Positions 14,627 through 23,190 of a DNA stretch of 40,236 nt are shown here, in pieces. The position numbers and the translations under genes were made by a program. Positions within the stretch are counted from its first letter, which is position 1. Each line of letters starts with the position of its first letter. Under the pieces are notes generated by a model that had not been told where the DNA came from, ran no database searches, and saw only the letters and a program-made list of their open reading frames with translations. The DNA is from Actinomycetota bacterium (GTDB lineage Bacteria > Actinomycetota > Thermoleophilia > Solirubrobacterales > Solirubrobacteraceae), in NCBI GenBank assembly GCA_005798685.1, contig SYIT01000126.1, positions 1 through 40,236 on the forward strand, in the 5' to 3' direction.

Positions 14627-16279
14627 ATGAGCGACGTTCCTGCGCGCCAAAGCCTGCTGACCCGCGCCTGCGCGAAGCTGCGGCTTGATCCGTTCGAGCT
14701 TGGTTGCCTGATCGTCCTGACCGCGTTTGCGTTTGCGCCGCTGATTGCGCTGGCCAGCAAAGGTCGTGATCTCTCGGGAGCCGACGGCTTCTTCGCGACC
14801 GACCAGATGCAATATCTGGCTTGGATCCGTGAAAGCTCCCAGCACATCTTCATTGGCAACCCTTGGGATTTGGCGCCCGGGGAGAGAAGCTTCCTGCACC
14901 CGATCGTACTTATCAGTGGCGCCGCTCACGGACTGCTTGGAATGTCGATTGGGCTTTCGTACCTTATTTGGAAGCCGGTTGCGATCGGCGTTGTGTTCGT
15001 TGGTGCGCTGCTCTACAGCCGTCGGCTCTTAGCGCACGGAGGGGCTCGCCACGCAGCACTGGCGCTGATTCTCTTCGCCGTCGGGCCGGTCGTCGCGCTT
15101 GTTGCGTGGAGCGGCTGGGGCGGCAAGCCGCGCCAATACACCTTCGACTTCATCTCCGGTGAGATGTGGACGGGTCAGTACCTTTGGGGTTACCTGCCGA
15201 CGGCGATCGCGGTTTTCCTGATTCCGCTCGTGCTACTCGGCCTTGAACGGGCTCGCGAAGGCGGCCGCGGCCGTCTGCTGCTGGCTTCAACGGCTGGAGC
15301 GTTCTTAATCTGCTGGCTGCAACCGTGGCAGGGCGCCGAGCTGGCGCTACTGATCTGGGCGGTAGAGCTATGGCGCTGGCTTCGCGGGCAGAGCCGGCCA
15401 GCTTGGCCGATGCTGGCACTGATCAGCGTCGCAAGTGCTCTACCTGCTGCCTATTACTACTGGCTCTCGAAGACCGACCCGGCCTGGGAGCTTGCCGGCG
15501 CGGCCAACAGCGCCGGAGCGCAAGAGCTCTGGTCGTGGCCGTGGTGGGCGATTCTGCTGACGCTCGTTCCACTCGGTGTGCCCGCCCTTCTTGCTTACCG
15601 CATACCGGCCAAAGACTGGCAGCAAAGCGCGCTGCGCTGGTGGCCTGCCGCCGTGCTGCTCGTCTACCTGCTGCCATTTGGCACCTTCCCCTACCACAGC
15701 TTTCAGGGTCTCCAGATTCCGCTCGCCGTCCTAGCCGTCATTGGCGTTCACTCGCGCTGGCCGCGCTGCTCGGTTCCTGTGGCAGTTGTGCTTGCGCTGG
15801 TGATGATCGTGCCGGGAACAATTCACAAGACCACGGTCTTTGGAAACAGCGTCAAGGTTGGCGGCGATCCGTACTTCGTATTTGATGGCGAAGTCGATGC
15901 TCTGGACGCGCTCGAAGGGGATTCGCGCCAAGGCGGCGTCCTCGCACCAACCTACTCCAGCCTTCTCGTGCCGGGGCGAACCGGCCGCGAAACGTGGGTC
16001 GGGCCATTTTCGTGGACGCCCGACTGGGAGCAGCGCGCAACGGCGGTGAACGACCTTTTTGAGGGCCGGCTGACGACCGCGCAGGCCCGCGCAGTCGTAA
16101 TCAAGTCACGCGCCCGCTGGCTCTTCGCCGACTGCCGCCCGCTCGCGACCGCCGTGGTTGAGCGCCAGTTGGCGCCGCTGCTGGCACGGGCGCCGCAGCG
16201 TTTCGGCTGCGCGACGCTGCTTGAGATCCGCGAACGCCCTGAGATGCTGACCGCCGCGCCCGAAGCTCCCGCCAAATGA
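14627..16279 (+). CDS. GT-C-like polytopic membrane protein, paralogue B
   Basis: A 550-residue multi-pass protein starting at the base after the preceding stop. It shares the order of motifs with the gene at 9105-10721: DGFFATDQMQYLAWIRESS in the first loop, DLAPGERSFLHPIVLISGA, YLIWKPVAIGVVFVGALL, FISGEMWTGQYLWGYLP, LQPWQGAELALL, then TGRETWVGPFSWTPDW and the terminal RFGCATLLEIRE. About ten membrane helices are followed by a soluble tail of roughly 150 residues. The invariant Asp in the first loop and the lipid-exposed layout suggest a GT-C-type transferase, but the family has no name I can give. Its own operon also contains a GT2 domain, mirroring paralogue A. Confidence 0.8.
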   Translation: MSDVPARQSLLTRACAKLRLDPFELGCLIVLTAFAFAPLIALASKGRDLSGADGFFATDQMQYLAWIRESSQHIFIGNPWDLAPGERSFLHPIVLISGAAHGLLGMSIGLSYLIWKPVAIGVVFVGALLYSRRLLAHGGARHAALALILFAVGPVVALVAWSGWGGKPRQYTFDFISGEMWTGQYLWGYLPTAIAVFLIPLVLLGLERAREGGRGRLLLASTAGAFLICWLQPWQGAELALLIWAVELWRWLRGQSRPAWPMLALISVASALPAAYYYWLSKTDPAWELAGAANSAGAQELWSWPWWAILLTLVPLGVPALLAYRIPAKDWQQSALRWWPAAVLLVYLLPFGTFPYHSFQGLQIPLAVLAVIGVHSRWPRCSVPVAVVLALVMIVPGTIHKTTVFGNSVKVGGDPYFVFDGEVDALDALEGDSRQGGVLAPTYSSLLVPGRTGRETWVGPFSWTPDWEQRATAVNDLFEGRLTTAQARAVVIKSRARWLFADCRPLATAVVERQLAPLLARAPQRFGCATLLEIRERPEMLTAAPEAPAK

Positions 16280-17853
16280 GCGGGCAACTGAGAGCCGCGC
16301 TGCCAGCCGCAGCCTTGATGCTCGCCGGGATTGTCGTCTGCTCGCTGACCGCGCTGATTGGAATTCAGGTCAACGACGAGGGCTTGATGCTGCAAGCGGC
16401 GGCGCGGATCGCCGGCGGCGAGGTTCCTTACGCGGACTTCTGGTGGTACTACCCGCCGGGCCAGCCTTACCTGCTCGGCGCGCTTTGGAAGATCTTTGGC
16501 CCCTCACTAATTGAGTGGCGCGCGGTGCGCGTTCTCGCAGATGCCAGCGTCGCCGTGCTCGCCTGGCAGCTGGCGCGTCGCTACGCGAGCCCGAAACTTG
16601 CCCTGCTGGCCTGGGCGGTCGCGCTGCTGGCGATGGCCTACCCCAGCGGCCCGCACCCCTTTCCGATTGCGCTCGCTTTGGCTTTAGGAGCGCTGATCTG
16701 CTTCAACAATCGTCCAGTACTTGCCGGCGTGCTGGCCGGCCTCTGCGCGGCCTGGCGGCTTGAGTTCGCGGCCTATCTGGGACTAGGCATTTTGATTTCA
16801 TACGGCGCAGCGCCGACTCCCTTTCGCCGCGGCGGCGCGGCGGCGCGATTCTTGCTCGCCGCGGCGGCCACAGCCGCCGCGGCGTTCCTGCCCGTCGCAC
16901 TGGCAGCAGGAATTCGCACCAGCTGGGATCTGCTGATCGCCTACCCGCTGAACGACTTCAGCGCCTATCAAGGACTGCCACTCGAGCTGATTTACAGCGG
17001 CCCGCTCAACACCGCATCGCTGAGCGGTTTCTTCAGCGACAGTTTTGAGAACCTGCTGCTCTTCTACCTGCCCGTGGTGGTGCTGCTCGGATTCGCTGGC
17101 GGCGCGCTCGCCCTAGTGCTCACGTTCAGCCGCCGGCACGACTACGCACTATTGGCGCTGCTGACTTTTAGCCTTGGCATGGCGCACTATCTGATCGTCC
17201 GCCCCGACGTCTTTCACACCGCGCCGCTGGCGGTCTGCGTTGCAGTGATCGGCGTCATTGCGATTGCGCGCAGCGCAAAGCGCGCCGCCGAGCTCGCCCG
17301 CGGCAAGGCAATCTTGATTCGGGCCGGAGCGTTGATCGCGGCCGCTTCACTGGCGTACGCGCTGGTTGAGGGGCTTGACCGCCAGTTGCTGGTACTTCGC
17401 GAACCGACGATCGCACTGGCGGCGCCAACCGCAAACGGCGTCCGCGCCGCGCCGGCTGTCGCTATTCCGCTGGCAGCGGCTGTAGCCGATGTCCGAAGTA
17501 GAACTGCGCGGGAAGCGCCGATCTATGTGATCGGCCAGCGCGCCGACATCACGACCTCTGGCGCTCCACTCTTCTACACCCTCGCCGAACGGACGAACCC
17601 AACCCGTTACGACATTGCAGCGCCGGGTGTCGTGACCAGCGCACCCGTGCAGGCTGAAATTGTCGCCGACCTTGAGCGCGCAAAACCGAAGCTGATTGTC
17701 CGCTGGCTTTCACCGTTGACCGCCGCGCCGGAGCCAAACCTTGCGGGCCGCTCGTCCGGTGTGCGCCTGCTCGACCGTTACATCAACGCCAACTACGTCG
17801 AAAGCGGCCGCTACGGCGACTGGGTCGTGCTCGAGGCGCGGGCCGCAAACTGA
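16276..17853 (+). CDS. GT39/PMT-like polytopic glycosyltransferase
   Basis: A 525-residue membrane protein overlapping the previous stop as ATGA. The first extracytoplasmic loop reads VNDEGLMLQAAARIAGGEVPYADF and then WWYYPPGQPYLLGALWKIFG, a pattern typical of GT39/ArnT-like GT-C enzymes with catalytic Asp/Glu and the YPPGQP turn. About ten to twelve helices follow, and a C-terminal soluble domain of some 130 residues contains PIYVIGQRADITTSG and ends at a short basic tail. Such enzymes use polyprenyl-phosphate sugars on the outer face. The last 43 bases overlap the convergent flippase gene. Confidence 0.83.
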   Translation: MSGQLRAALPAAALMLAGIVVCSLTALIGIQVNDEGLMLQAAARIAGGEVPYADFWWYYPPGQPYLLGALWKIFGPSLIEWRAVRVLADASVAVLAWQLARRYASPKLALLAWAVALLAMAYPSGPHPFPIALALALGALICFNNRPVLAGVLAGLCAAWRLEFAAYLGLGILISYGAAPTPFRRGGAAARFLLAAAATAAAAFLPVALAAGIRTSWDLLIAYPLNDFSAYQGLPLELIYSGPLNTASLSGFFSDSFENLLLFYLPVVVLLGFAGGALALVLTFSRRHDYALLALLTFSLGMAHYLIVRPDVFHTAPLAVCVAVIGVIAIARSAKRAAELARGKAILIRAGALIAAASLAYALVEGLDRQLLVLREPTIALAAPTANGVRAAPAVAIPLAAAVADVRSRTAREAPIYVIGQRADITTSGAPLFYTLAERTNPTRYDIAAPGVVTSAPVQAEIVADLERAKPKLIVRWLSPLTAAPEPNLAGRSSGVRLLDRYINANYVESGRYGDWVVLEARAAN

Positions 17854-19343
17854 TCAGCGAACTCGCTGCGCCAGCGCTTGACCCCGGCCGGCGTTGGTCT
17901 GATTGAGAGCGAACAGGCCAGAAAGCCAGCCCAGGCAATCGCCGTGACGGCTAACACAACCGCAAGCGCCCAGCCGACGGGGATTGCACTGGCGGCGAGC
18001 GCCGCGAGCGCCCCACCGACGAGCGCGAATAGAACACCCCAGAGAGCCGCCCTTAAAAACGTGGCGGCGGAGCGCTCTTCAATCTCCGGCGCGTGGTCGC
18101 GGAACTTCCGCGTGAACCATGCAGCTCCAAGCAGGTAAGCGAGCAGCGTGCCGGCCACTACGCCGCCGGCACCGAAGATCAGCGCCAGCGGAACCGTGAA
18201 GGCAAGGTTGAGCGCGATCAAGAGAACTGCGAGCCGTGCTTCGAGCGAGCCACTGCCGCGTGCGCGCAGGTATGCGATCCGCACGCCAAAGAGCAGGTTC
18301 GAGCCGTAGGCAGCGATCAGCATTGCAGCAAAGCCACCCGCTAGGGCGAAGCCGCCGCCAAGCCAGCCCCGAATCACCGATGGGGCGATGGCGACGGCGA
18401 TCAGCGTCGCTCCAGTCGTCGCGGTAACCCAAAGCCGATCGACGCTTACAAACGTCCGCCCTAGCGCGACGTGATCAGCGGGTGATTGGAGAGAGGCAAA
18501 GCGATTGAAAATCGGAACCAGCGGCGCAGCGGCAACAAGCCTCCCCGACTCTGCGAGCTGTGAGGCGATGCCAACCTCAGCAACTACTGCCGGTCGCGCC
18601 ACCAGCGCCGTCACGACGCGGTCACTTTGACCGTTGATGATCAGCGAGGCAACTGAGAGTTGGAGCCTTGCCGAGAGGCCCGCGATCGCGATAGCGTCCT
18701 CGCCGCTGACGAACCCAGGCCGCACGCGCAGGCTGCCGGCCGCAAGGAGCGCGCGGCTAACGAGCAAGACGAGCTGCTGCGCTATCACCGTCCAGCCGAG
18801 CTGCGCGAGCGTGGCGCCGGCAGCGACGAGCCAGATCACGGCGGTCAGGTAGCCAATCGAGCCGAGCGCGGCCGTGACGGCAATCGAGGTGAAGCGGCCC
18901 TGGCCTTGGAGCAGGTTCGCGAGCGCCGCCATCGCCAGCCCGAGCGGTACTGCCAGCCCGACGATTCGAAGCAGCTCGGTCGCCTCCTTTTCAAGCCCGC
19001 CTGGGAAGTCAAAGAGGCCTGCGATCTGCGGCGCGAGCAGCTCAATGATCAGTGCCGCGACAATCCCGATGCTGAGGTAGAACGCGAGCGTAGACCAGAA
19101 CACGCGCGCCGCGCCGGCGTGGTCATCGGCTCCACGGGCAAGAGCGATGTAGCGCTGCACCGCGGGCGCCATCCCCGCCTCAATAATGCCGATGTAGATC
19201 ACGATCGCCATTGAGACTGTCCAGACGCCGTAAGCGGCTTTGCCGACGTGATCGATGATCAGCGGCGTCGCAATTAGGACCGCAACGATGCCGATCAGCG
19301 CAGTGATTACGCTGGCACTGATATTTCGTTGGGCGCCCCTCAC
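17811..19343 (-). CDS. Second Wzx-type flippase (MOP superfamily)
   Basis: About 510 residues. I trimmed the ORF-track start (19517) to GTG 19343, because a TAGGCT lies seven bases upstream and homology-like sequence begins right there (RGAQRNISASVITALIGIVAVLIATPLIIDHVGKAAYG). About fourteen hydrophobic helices follow, with a cytoplasmic basic loop pattern as in Wzx/PST transporters; the end is polar (RWRSEFADQFAARA). The 3' end overlaps the convergent GT39-like gene by 43 bases. It is less similar to the first flippase than the GT-C pair are to one another, so a recent duplication is not evident. The substrate is unknown. Confidence 0.85.
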   Translation of the reverse strand: MRGAQRNISASVITALIGIVAVLIATPLIIDHVGKAAYGVWTVSMAIVIYIGIIEAGMAPAVQRYIALARGADDHAGAARVFWSTLAFYLSIGIVAALIIELLAPQIAGLFDFPGGLEKEATELLRIVGLAVPLGLAMAALANLLQGQGRFTSIAVTAALGSIGYLTAVIWLVAAGATLAQLGWTVIAQQLVLLVSRALLAAGSLRVRPGFVSGEDAIAIAGLSARLQLSVASLIINGQSDRVVTALVARPAVVAEVGIASQLAESGRLVAAAPLVPIFNRFASLQSPADHVALGRTFVSVDRLWVTATTGATLIAVAIAPSVIRGWLGGGFALAGGFAAMLIAAYGSNLLFGVRIAYLRARGSGSLEARLAVLLIALNLAFTVPLALIFGAGGVVAGTLLAYLLGAAWFTRKFRDHAPEIEERSAATFLRAALWGVLFALVGGALAALAASAIPVGWALAVVLAVTAIAWAGFLACSLSIRPTPAGVKRWRSEFADQFAARASSTTQSP

Positions 19344-19350
19344 CGCACCA

Positions 19351-19356
19351 AGCCTA
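19351..19356 (-). promoter_or_regulatory. -10-like element for second flippase
   Basis: TAGGCT exactly seven bases before GTG 19343, identical in hexamer and spacing to the GT2 gene at 11464. Confidence 0.5.
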
Positions 19357-19366
19357 CGCGCGCTGG

Positions 19367-19372
19367 TAGAAC
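19367..19372 (+). promoter_or_regulatory. Weak -10-like element for methyltransferase gene
   Basis: TAGAAC seven bases before ATG 19380. It lacks the final T, so it is the weakest member of the series. The whole divergent gap is only 36 bases. Confidence 0.35.
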
Positions 19373-19379
19373 GAACGCG

Positions 19380-20006
19380 ATGGGAGCCATTCGAAACCGC
19401 GCAGTCGCCCTGCTTCCGCTGCGCCTGCGATGGTGGCTTGGGCAGCGACGCGAGTACGAACTCGCGGCTCGCTACCTCGGCGGACTTAGCGGCGTCGAGA
19501 TTGGCGGCAGCGCCCACAACCGCTTTCCGGTCGACGCAATCAACATTGACCGCTACGCGCAGATGGACACGATTTACAAGGACGAGGAGCGGCGACTCGC
19601 GGGAACCGCACTTGCGGTTGATCTCGTTGCGCCCGGTGACGATCTGCCGCTAGAAGACAACTCGGTTGATTTCGTTCTCGCCTCACACGTGATTGAACAC
19701 TTCCCCGACCCGATCAAGGCACTGCTCGAATGGAAGCGCGTCGCGACCGACTACATCTTTCTCGTCGTCCCCCACCGCGACCGCACCTTTGATTCGGACC
19801 GCGAGCTAACGCCGGTAGACGAGCTGCTCCAACGCCACGCAAGCGGATTTGGATCTGACGAGGACCGGCACTGGTCGGTCTGGAGCTGCGAATCGTTCGT
19901 TGAGCTGTGCCAGCGGATTGGGCTCAACGTCGTTGAAACCGAGGACCCGGACAAGAAGGTCGGCAACGGCTTTGCGGTTGTGATCGCGGTCAGCGCTGAG
20001 CGCTAG
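19380..20006 (+). CDS. Class I SAM-dependent methyltransferase-like protein
   Basis: A 208-residue protein from ATG 19380; the 17 codons before it in the ORF track are antisense to the flippase start. After a basic N-terminus, GVEIGGSAHNRFPVDAINIDRY near 40-62 is a modified motif I, and the middle reads LPLEDNSVDFVLASHVIEHFPDPIKALLEWKRV near 98-130, the classic post-I and motif-II pattern of methyltransferase families 11 and 23. VVPHRDRTFDSDR follows. SAM binding is likely; the acceptor, probably a sugar in this context, is inferred. The tail overlaps the O-antigen ligase stop by 17 bases. Confidence 0.83.
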   Translation: MGAIRNRAVALLPLRLRWWLGQRREYELAARYLGGLSGVEIGGSAHNRFPVDAINIDRYAQMDTIYKDEERRLAGTALAVDLVAPGDDLPLEDNSVDFVLASHVIEHFPDPIKALLEWKRVATDYIFLVVPHRDRTFDSDRELTPVDELLQRHASGFGSDEDRHWSVWSCESFVELCQRIGLNVVETEDPDKKVGNGFAVVIAVSAER

Positions 20007-21432
20007 CCGCGTCAGAGATCTCTTCGTTGGCGGCGACGAGCGCTCCAGCAATCAGCAACCCGACAAGAGCGACCGCCGGCATCTCCCAGTCCCAGTCGAG
20101 CCCAGCGTGGACTGCGAGCGCAGCGAGTGCGGCCACCGCGCCGCTCGCCTCAGCGCGGCGGACGTAGACGACGCTGCTGGCGCTCCAGGCAACGCCGCCG
20201 ATGAAGAGAGCAAGTGCCAGCAGCCCGAGCAACCCCAATTCGGCCGCCGTTTCGATGTAAAGCGAGTGGGCGTCGAGCGCGGGGTCAAGGATCGTCCGCT
20301 CGCGCCGCCAAACCACGCGGAACGCTCCGGCGCCATCGCCAAGTACCGGAGCGGCGACGAACATTCCGCCAGCGACCTTCCAATATGAATAGCGATTGCT
20401 TTCGAACGAAGCGAGGCGCCGACTGTCGGCGCCAAGCCGCGGCTGGCCGGCGCTACTACCGTTGCCGGCCGCTGCGGCGACGAAGCCCAGCACGATCACG
20501 GCCAGAACGCTTGCCACAAGCACGCGCGAGGAGGAGAGCGGCCGCTCGCTTGCACTGCCGGCCCAGCGCCGGCCAACGAAGAGAACCGCGGCGATCACGA
20601 TCGCGATTCCCGCCAGCAGAACCAGCCCCTCACGCTCGCGCGTGGCGAGCGAACCTTGCAGCGTGCGCGCGGCCGGCAGCAGCGCGGCCAAGATCGATGC
20701 GGCGACCGCGCCGCCGATTCCAACAGTGATCACCCTCATCTGACGGCGCTCGCGGGAAAAGACACTCAGCAAGAGTGCGCCGACCGCAACGGCGACGAGG
20801 GCCCCGCGCGAGAAGGTCAGGTAAACGCCAACGCCGAGTGGTACAGCGGCGCCGAGCGCAAAGTCGCGTAGCCTGCCCGCGCGGCTCGGATCGGCCGCCA
20901 CGCGCAGCATCAGGATTAAACCAACGGCGGCCACTATTCCGCTCGCGTTCCAATAGGTGAGCGGCTGTTCAAGCCGTCCGGCTGCCGATTGGGTCGCCGC
21001 TTCGTTGACGACACCAGGCAGAACGCGCGCCGCGAGCGCGTAAAGCGTTACCAGCAGCGCTCCCGCTCCAAGCGCCGGTTCGACGATCGTCAGGCCCGCG
21101 CGGCCACGCAGCAAGGCAACGGCAACGAGGAACGCACCGAGATAGAGAAGCAGCCGCTGAAGATCAGCTTGGGCAACGCTGCGAAGCGGCGCCCAGAGGA
21201 TTGACAGCCCGACCAGCAGCGTCAGCATAAGCAGGCCAATCAGCGCCCACTGCCCTGGTCGCTGCCGTAGCCAGGGTTGCGGCACGAGCCACGCAGCCGC
21301 GATCATTAAGGCCCAGATGAGCGCCCCGGCGACCAGCCGCGGCCCCGCGAAGTAGCCGCCCGAGAAGAAGGCCAGCACGGTCGGGGCGGCCAGCAGCAGG
21401 GCGCCAGCGGATAAGCGGAGTGCTCCAGCCAT
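19990..21432 (-). CDS. O-antigen ligase / Wzy-like polymerase family membrane protein
   Basis: A 480-residue protein with about twelve membrane segments. The large extracytoplasmic loop near residues 330-400 contains ESNRYSYWKVAGGMFVAAPVLGDGAGAFRVVW and then ALDAHSLYIETAAELGLLGL, which is the diagnostic Wzy_C/WaaL pattern including the conserved Arg and the HxxYxxxxxExG segment. Such proteins join or polymerise lipid-linked glycan units outside the membrane. ATG 21432 is preceded by TACGCT eight bases upstream. A gene for a TPR protein reads divergently next to it. The window lacks a chain-length (Wzz) gene, and polymerase versus ligase cannot be told apart. Confidence 0.92.
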   Translation of the reverse strand: MAGALRLSAGALLLAAPTVLAFFSGGYFAGPRLVAGALIWALMIAAAWLVPQPWLRQRPGQWALIGLLMLTLLVGLSILWAPLRSVAQADLQRLLLYLGAFLVAVALLRGRAGLTIVEPALGAGALLVTLYALAARVLPGVVNEAATQSAAGRLEQPLTYWNASGIVAAVGLILMLRVAADPSRAGRLRDFALGAAVPLGVGVYLTFSRGALVAVAVGALLLSVFSRERRQMRVITVGIGGAVAASILAALLPAARTLQGSLATREREGLVLLAGIAIVIAAVLFVGRRWAGSASERPLSSSRVLVASVLAVIVLGFVAAAAGNGSSAGQPRLGADSRRLASFESNRYSYWKVAGGMFVAAPVLGDGAGAFRVVWRRERTILDPALDAHSLYIETAAELGLLGLLALALFIGGVAWSASSVVYVRRAEASGAVAALAALAVHAGLDWDWEMPAVALVGLLIAGALVAANEEISDAASAQR

Positions 21433-21440
21433 CGGCCGCG

Positions 21441-21446
21441 AGCGTA
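21441..21446 (-). promoter_or_regulatory. -10-like element for O-antigen ligase gene
   Basis: TACGCT eight bases before ATG 21432. Confidence 0.45.
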
Positions 21447-21478
21447 GTGAAAGCTGCGGCTCCCGTGCGGTAATCGCC

Positions 21479-21484
21479 TACCAT
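21479..21484 (+). promoter_or_regulatory. -10-like element for TPR protein gene
   Basis: TACCAT six bases before GTG 21491. The divergent gap is 58 bases in all. Confidence 0.5.
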
Positions 21485-21490
21485 CGCGCC

Positions 21491-21910
21491 GTGGCGATCA
21501 ATTCAACACCGGCGGCGCGCAGCGCAAGGATCTTGCTCTCATTGCTGGCGGCCGCAATCATCGCTTGGCTTGTCATCAGTTGGAACGATGACCGTCTCCA
21601 AACTCAGGGAATTGTGCTGCTAGAGCGCCAGCCGCCGCAGACGGCTGAGGCTCTGGAACGCTTCCGTTCAGCGAAACTCCTAAACGCGAGCCTGCAGCCG
21701 GGCGCGTTCGAGGCTTCCGTGCTGCTGCTAACCGGTGAGCGCGCGCGCGCGATCGCTCAGCTCGAAGAGCTTTTGCGCAGCGAGCCGGAGAACCGCACAG
21801 GCTGGCTGCTGCTTGGGAATTGGCTCAGCAGCGAGGATCCTGCCGGAGCTGCGCGCGCCTTCGAGCGCGCGGCTGCGCTCGACGGCGTCAAGCAGCCCGC
21901 GAAGCCCTAG
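21491..21910 (+). CDS. Membrane-anchored small TPR protein
   Basis: A 139-residue protein with one N-terminal membrane segment (ARILLSLLAAAIIAWLVISW, about residues 12-31) and two or so TPR-like helical hairpins: LLERQPPQTAEALERFRSAKLLN, then ARAIAQLEELLRSEPENRTGWLLLGNWL and PAGAARAFERAAAL. The TPR part would be extracytoplasmic if the N-terminus is inside. It stands divergent to the O-antigen ligase gene; Wzy_C proteins are often paired with or fused to TPR modules, so a partnership is plausible. Three bases separate its stop from that of the convergent GT4 gene. Confidence 0.72.
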   Translation: MAINSTPAARSARILLSLLAAAIIAWLVISWNDDRLQTQGIVLLERQPPQTAEALERFRSAKLLNASLQPGAFEASVLLLTGERARAIAQLEELLRSEPENRTGWLLLGNWLSSEDPAGAARAFERAAALDGVKQPAKP

Positions 21911-21912
21911 CG

Positions 21913-23109
21913 CTAGGAGCGCAGGCGGCTTTGGCGAGCCAAGCCACGGCCGCGCACGCGCCTCGCAGGCGCGGAACGAGGTGAGACGGCCGGGCGTGTC
22001 GGCCCGTCACTGAGCGTCCTCTCGACCACGGCCGAAAACTCTTGGCTGAACCGTTCAGGGCTGAAACGCTGCGCCTGGGCGACGCAGTCCCCGGTTGCGA
22101 AATCGGCGGCGTCGAACTGCTCGAGCACGGCGCAGAGCGCGGCCGGATCAGGCCGCTCAAAGAAAAGGCCGGTCTTCCCTTCAGCAACGGTTTCAACGAG
22201 CCCACCGGCGCGCAATGCGATCACCGGCCGCCCGGAGGCTTGAGCTTCCACTGCAGCGATCCCGAACTCTTCCGTCGCGGCAACGACCATCGACTGCGCA
22301 CCGCGGAGCAAGCGCTCTGCTTGATAGTCGCTAACGCGGCCCGCGAAGCTAATTGAGGGCCCGGCGAGGCGCTGGAGCCGTCGCGCGTCGGGGCCATCAC
22401 CGGCCACAACCAGAGGAAGCCCAAGGCGACTGAAGGCGCGCACAACAACCTCGATCCGCTTGTGAGCAATCAGCTCCGACAACACGAGGTGGTAATCCTC
22501 GACCGGCCCCGGCGAAAAGCGCTCAATCTCGACCGGTGGGTAGATCACTGTCGAGTTACGCGAGAAATAGCGTTCGATCCGCTGCTGCGTCGTCTTTGAA
22601 TTGGCAACATAGGCGTCGACTCGCTGGGCGGCAATGAAATCCCACTGGCGCCAGCGGTGCATCACTTGAGCCAAAGCTGGCCGCACCAACACGTTGCGCG
22701 CGCTGAGCGTTGCCTCGCGCTCCGTCCACGCGTAGCGGAATGGGTTGTGGCAGTAGCTGACGTGCACCGCATTCTCATCGGGAATCACGCCGTGCGCCCA
22801 GGCCGATGAGCTGGAGACGACGAGGTCGTAGCCACTGAGATCGAGCGATTCGATCGCGGCCGGATAGAACGGCAGCAGCGGGCGGAAGTTGCGCGCCGTT
22901 GGCCGCAGCTTCTGCAGCCCGGAAGTGATCACGTTGCGATCCTCGAAGCGGCCCTGCGTACCTACCGGGTCGTAGACGGCAGTGAAGATGTCGGCCCCGG
23001 GAAACATGCCGCAGAGCTGCAGAAAGACGCGCTCGGCGCCGCGCAGGTCAAGCAGGAAGTCGTGAACCAGCGCCACGCGGGGGTTCTCTGTTGCGGGAGT
23101 TACATACAT
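21913..23109 (-). CDS. GT4 glycosyltransferase
   Basis: A 398-residue GT-B enzyme. The N-terminal domain opens with VALVHDFLLDLRGAERVFLQL near 13-33 and holds the acceptor-side SYCHNPFRYAWT near 123. The C-terminal nucleotide-sugar domain has VYPPVEIERFSPGP near 189, LVVAGDGPDARRL near 233 and the donor motif EEFGIAAVEAQASGRPVIALRAGG near 280-303 (Glu-x7-Glu), typical of mannosyltransferase-like GT4 proteins. The C-terminus is Arg-rich. Its ATG has TAGTGT 11 bases upstream. It is divergent from another GT4 gene, with an 81-base gap. Confidence 0.93.
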   Translation of the reverse strand: MYVTPATENPRVALVHDFLLDLRGAERVFLQLCGMFPGADIFTAVYDPVGTQGRFEDRNVITSGLQKLRPTARNFRPLLPFYPAAIESLDLSGYDLVVSSSSAWAHGVIPDENAVHVSYCHNPFRYAWTEREATLSARNVLVRPALAQVMHRWRQWDFIAAQRVDAYVANSKTTQQRIERYFSRNSTVIYPPVEIERFSPGPVEDYHLVLSELIAHKRIEVVVRAFSRLGLPLVVAGDGPDARRLQRLAGPSISFAGRVSDYQAERLLRGAQSMVVAATEEFGIAAVEAQASGRPVIALRAGGLVETVAEGKTGLFFERPDPAALCAVLEQFDAADFATGDCVAQAQRFSPERFSQEFSAVVERTLSDGPTRPAVSPRSAPARRVRGRGLARQSRLRS

Positions 23110-23120
23110 CGCTTCTGTTC

Positions 23121-23126
23121 ACACTA
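23121..23126 (-). promoter_or_regulatory. -10-like element for minus-strand GT4 gene
   Basis: TAGTGT 11 bases before ATG 23109, which predicts a leader of only a few bases. Confidence 0.4.
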
Positions 23127-23175
23127 CATTGCCCCGCCGCTCAAGGTGGAATGCGGCCGCCCGCATCAGATCATC

Positions 23176-23181
23176 TAACTT
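23176..23181 (+). promoter_or_regulatory. -10-like element for plus-strand GT4 gene
   Basis: TAACTT nine bases before ATG 23191 (six before the in-frame TTG 23188). Confidence 0.45.
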
Positions 23182-23190
23182 GCTCTCTTG

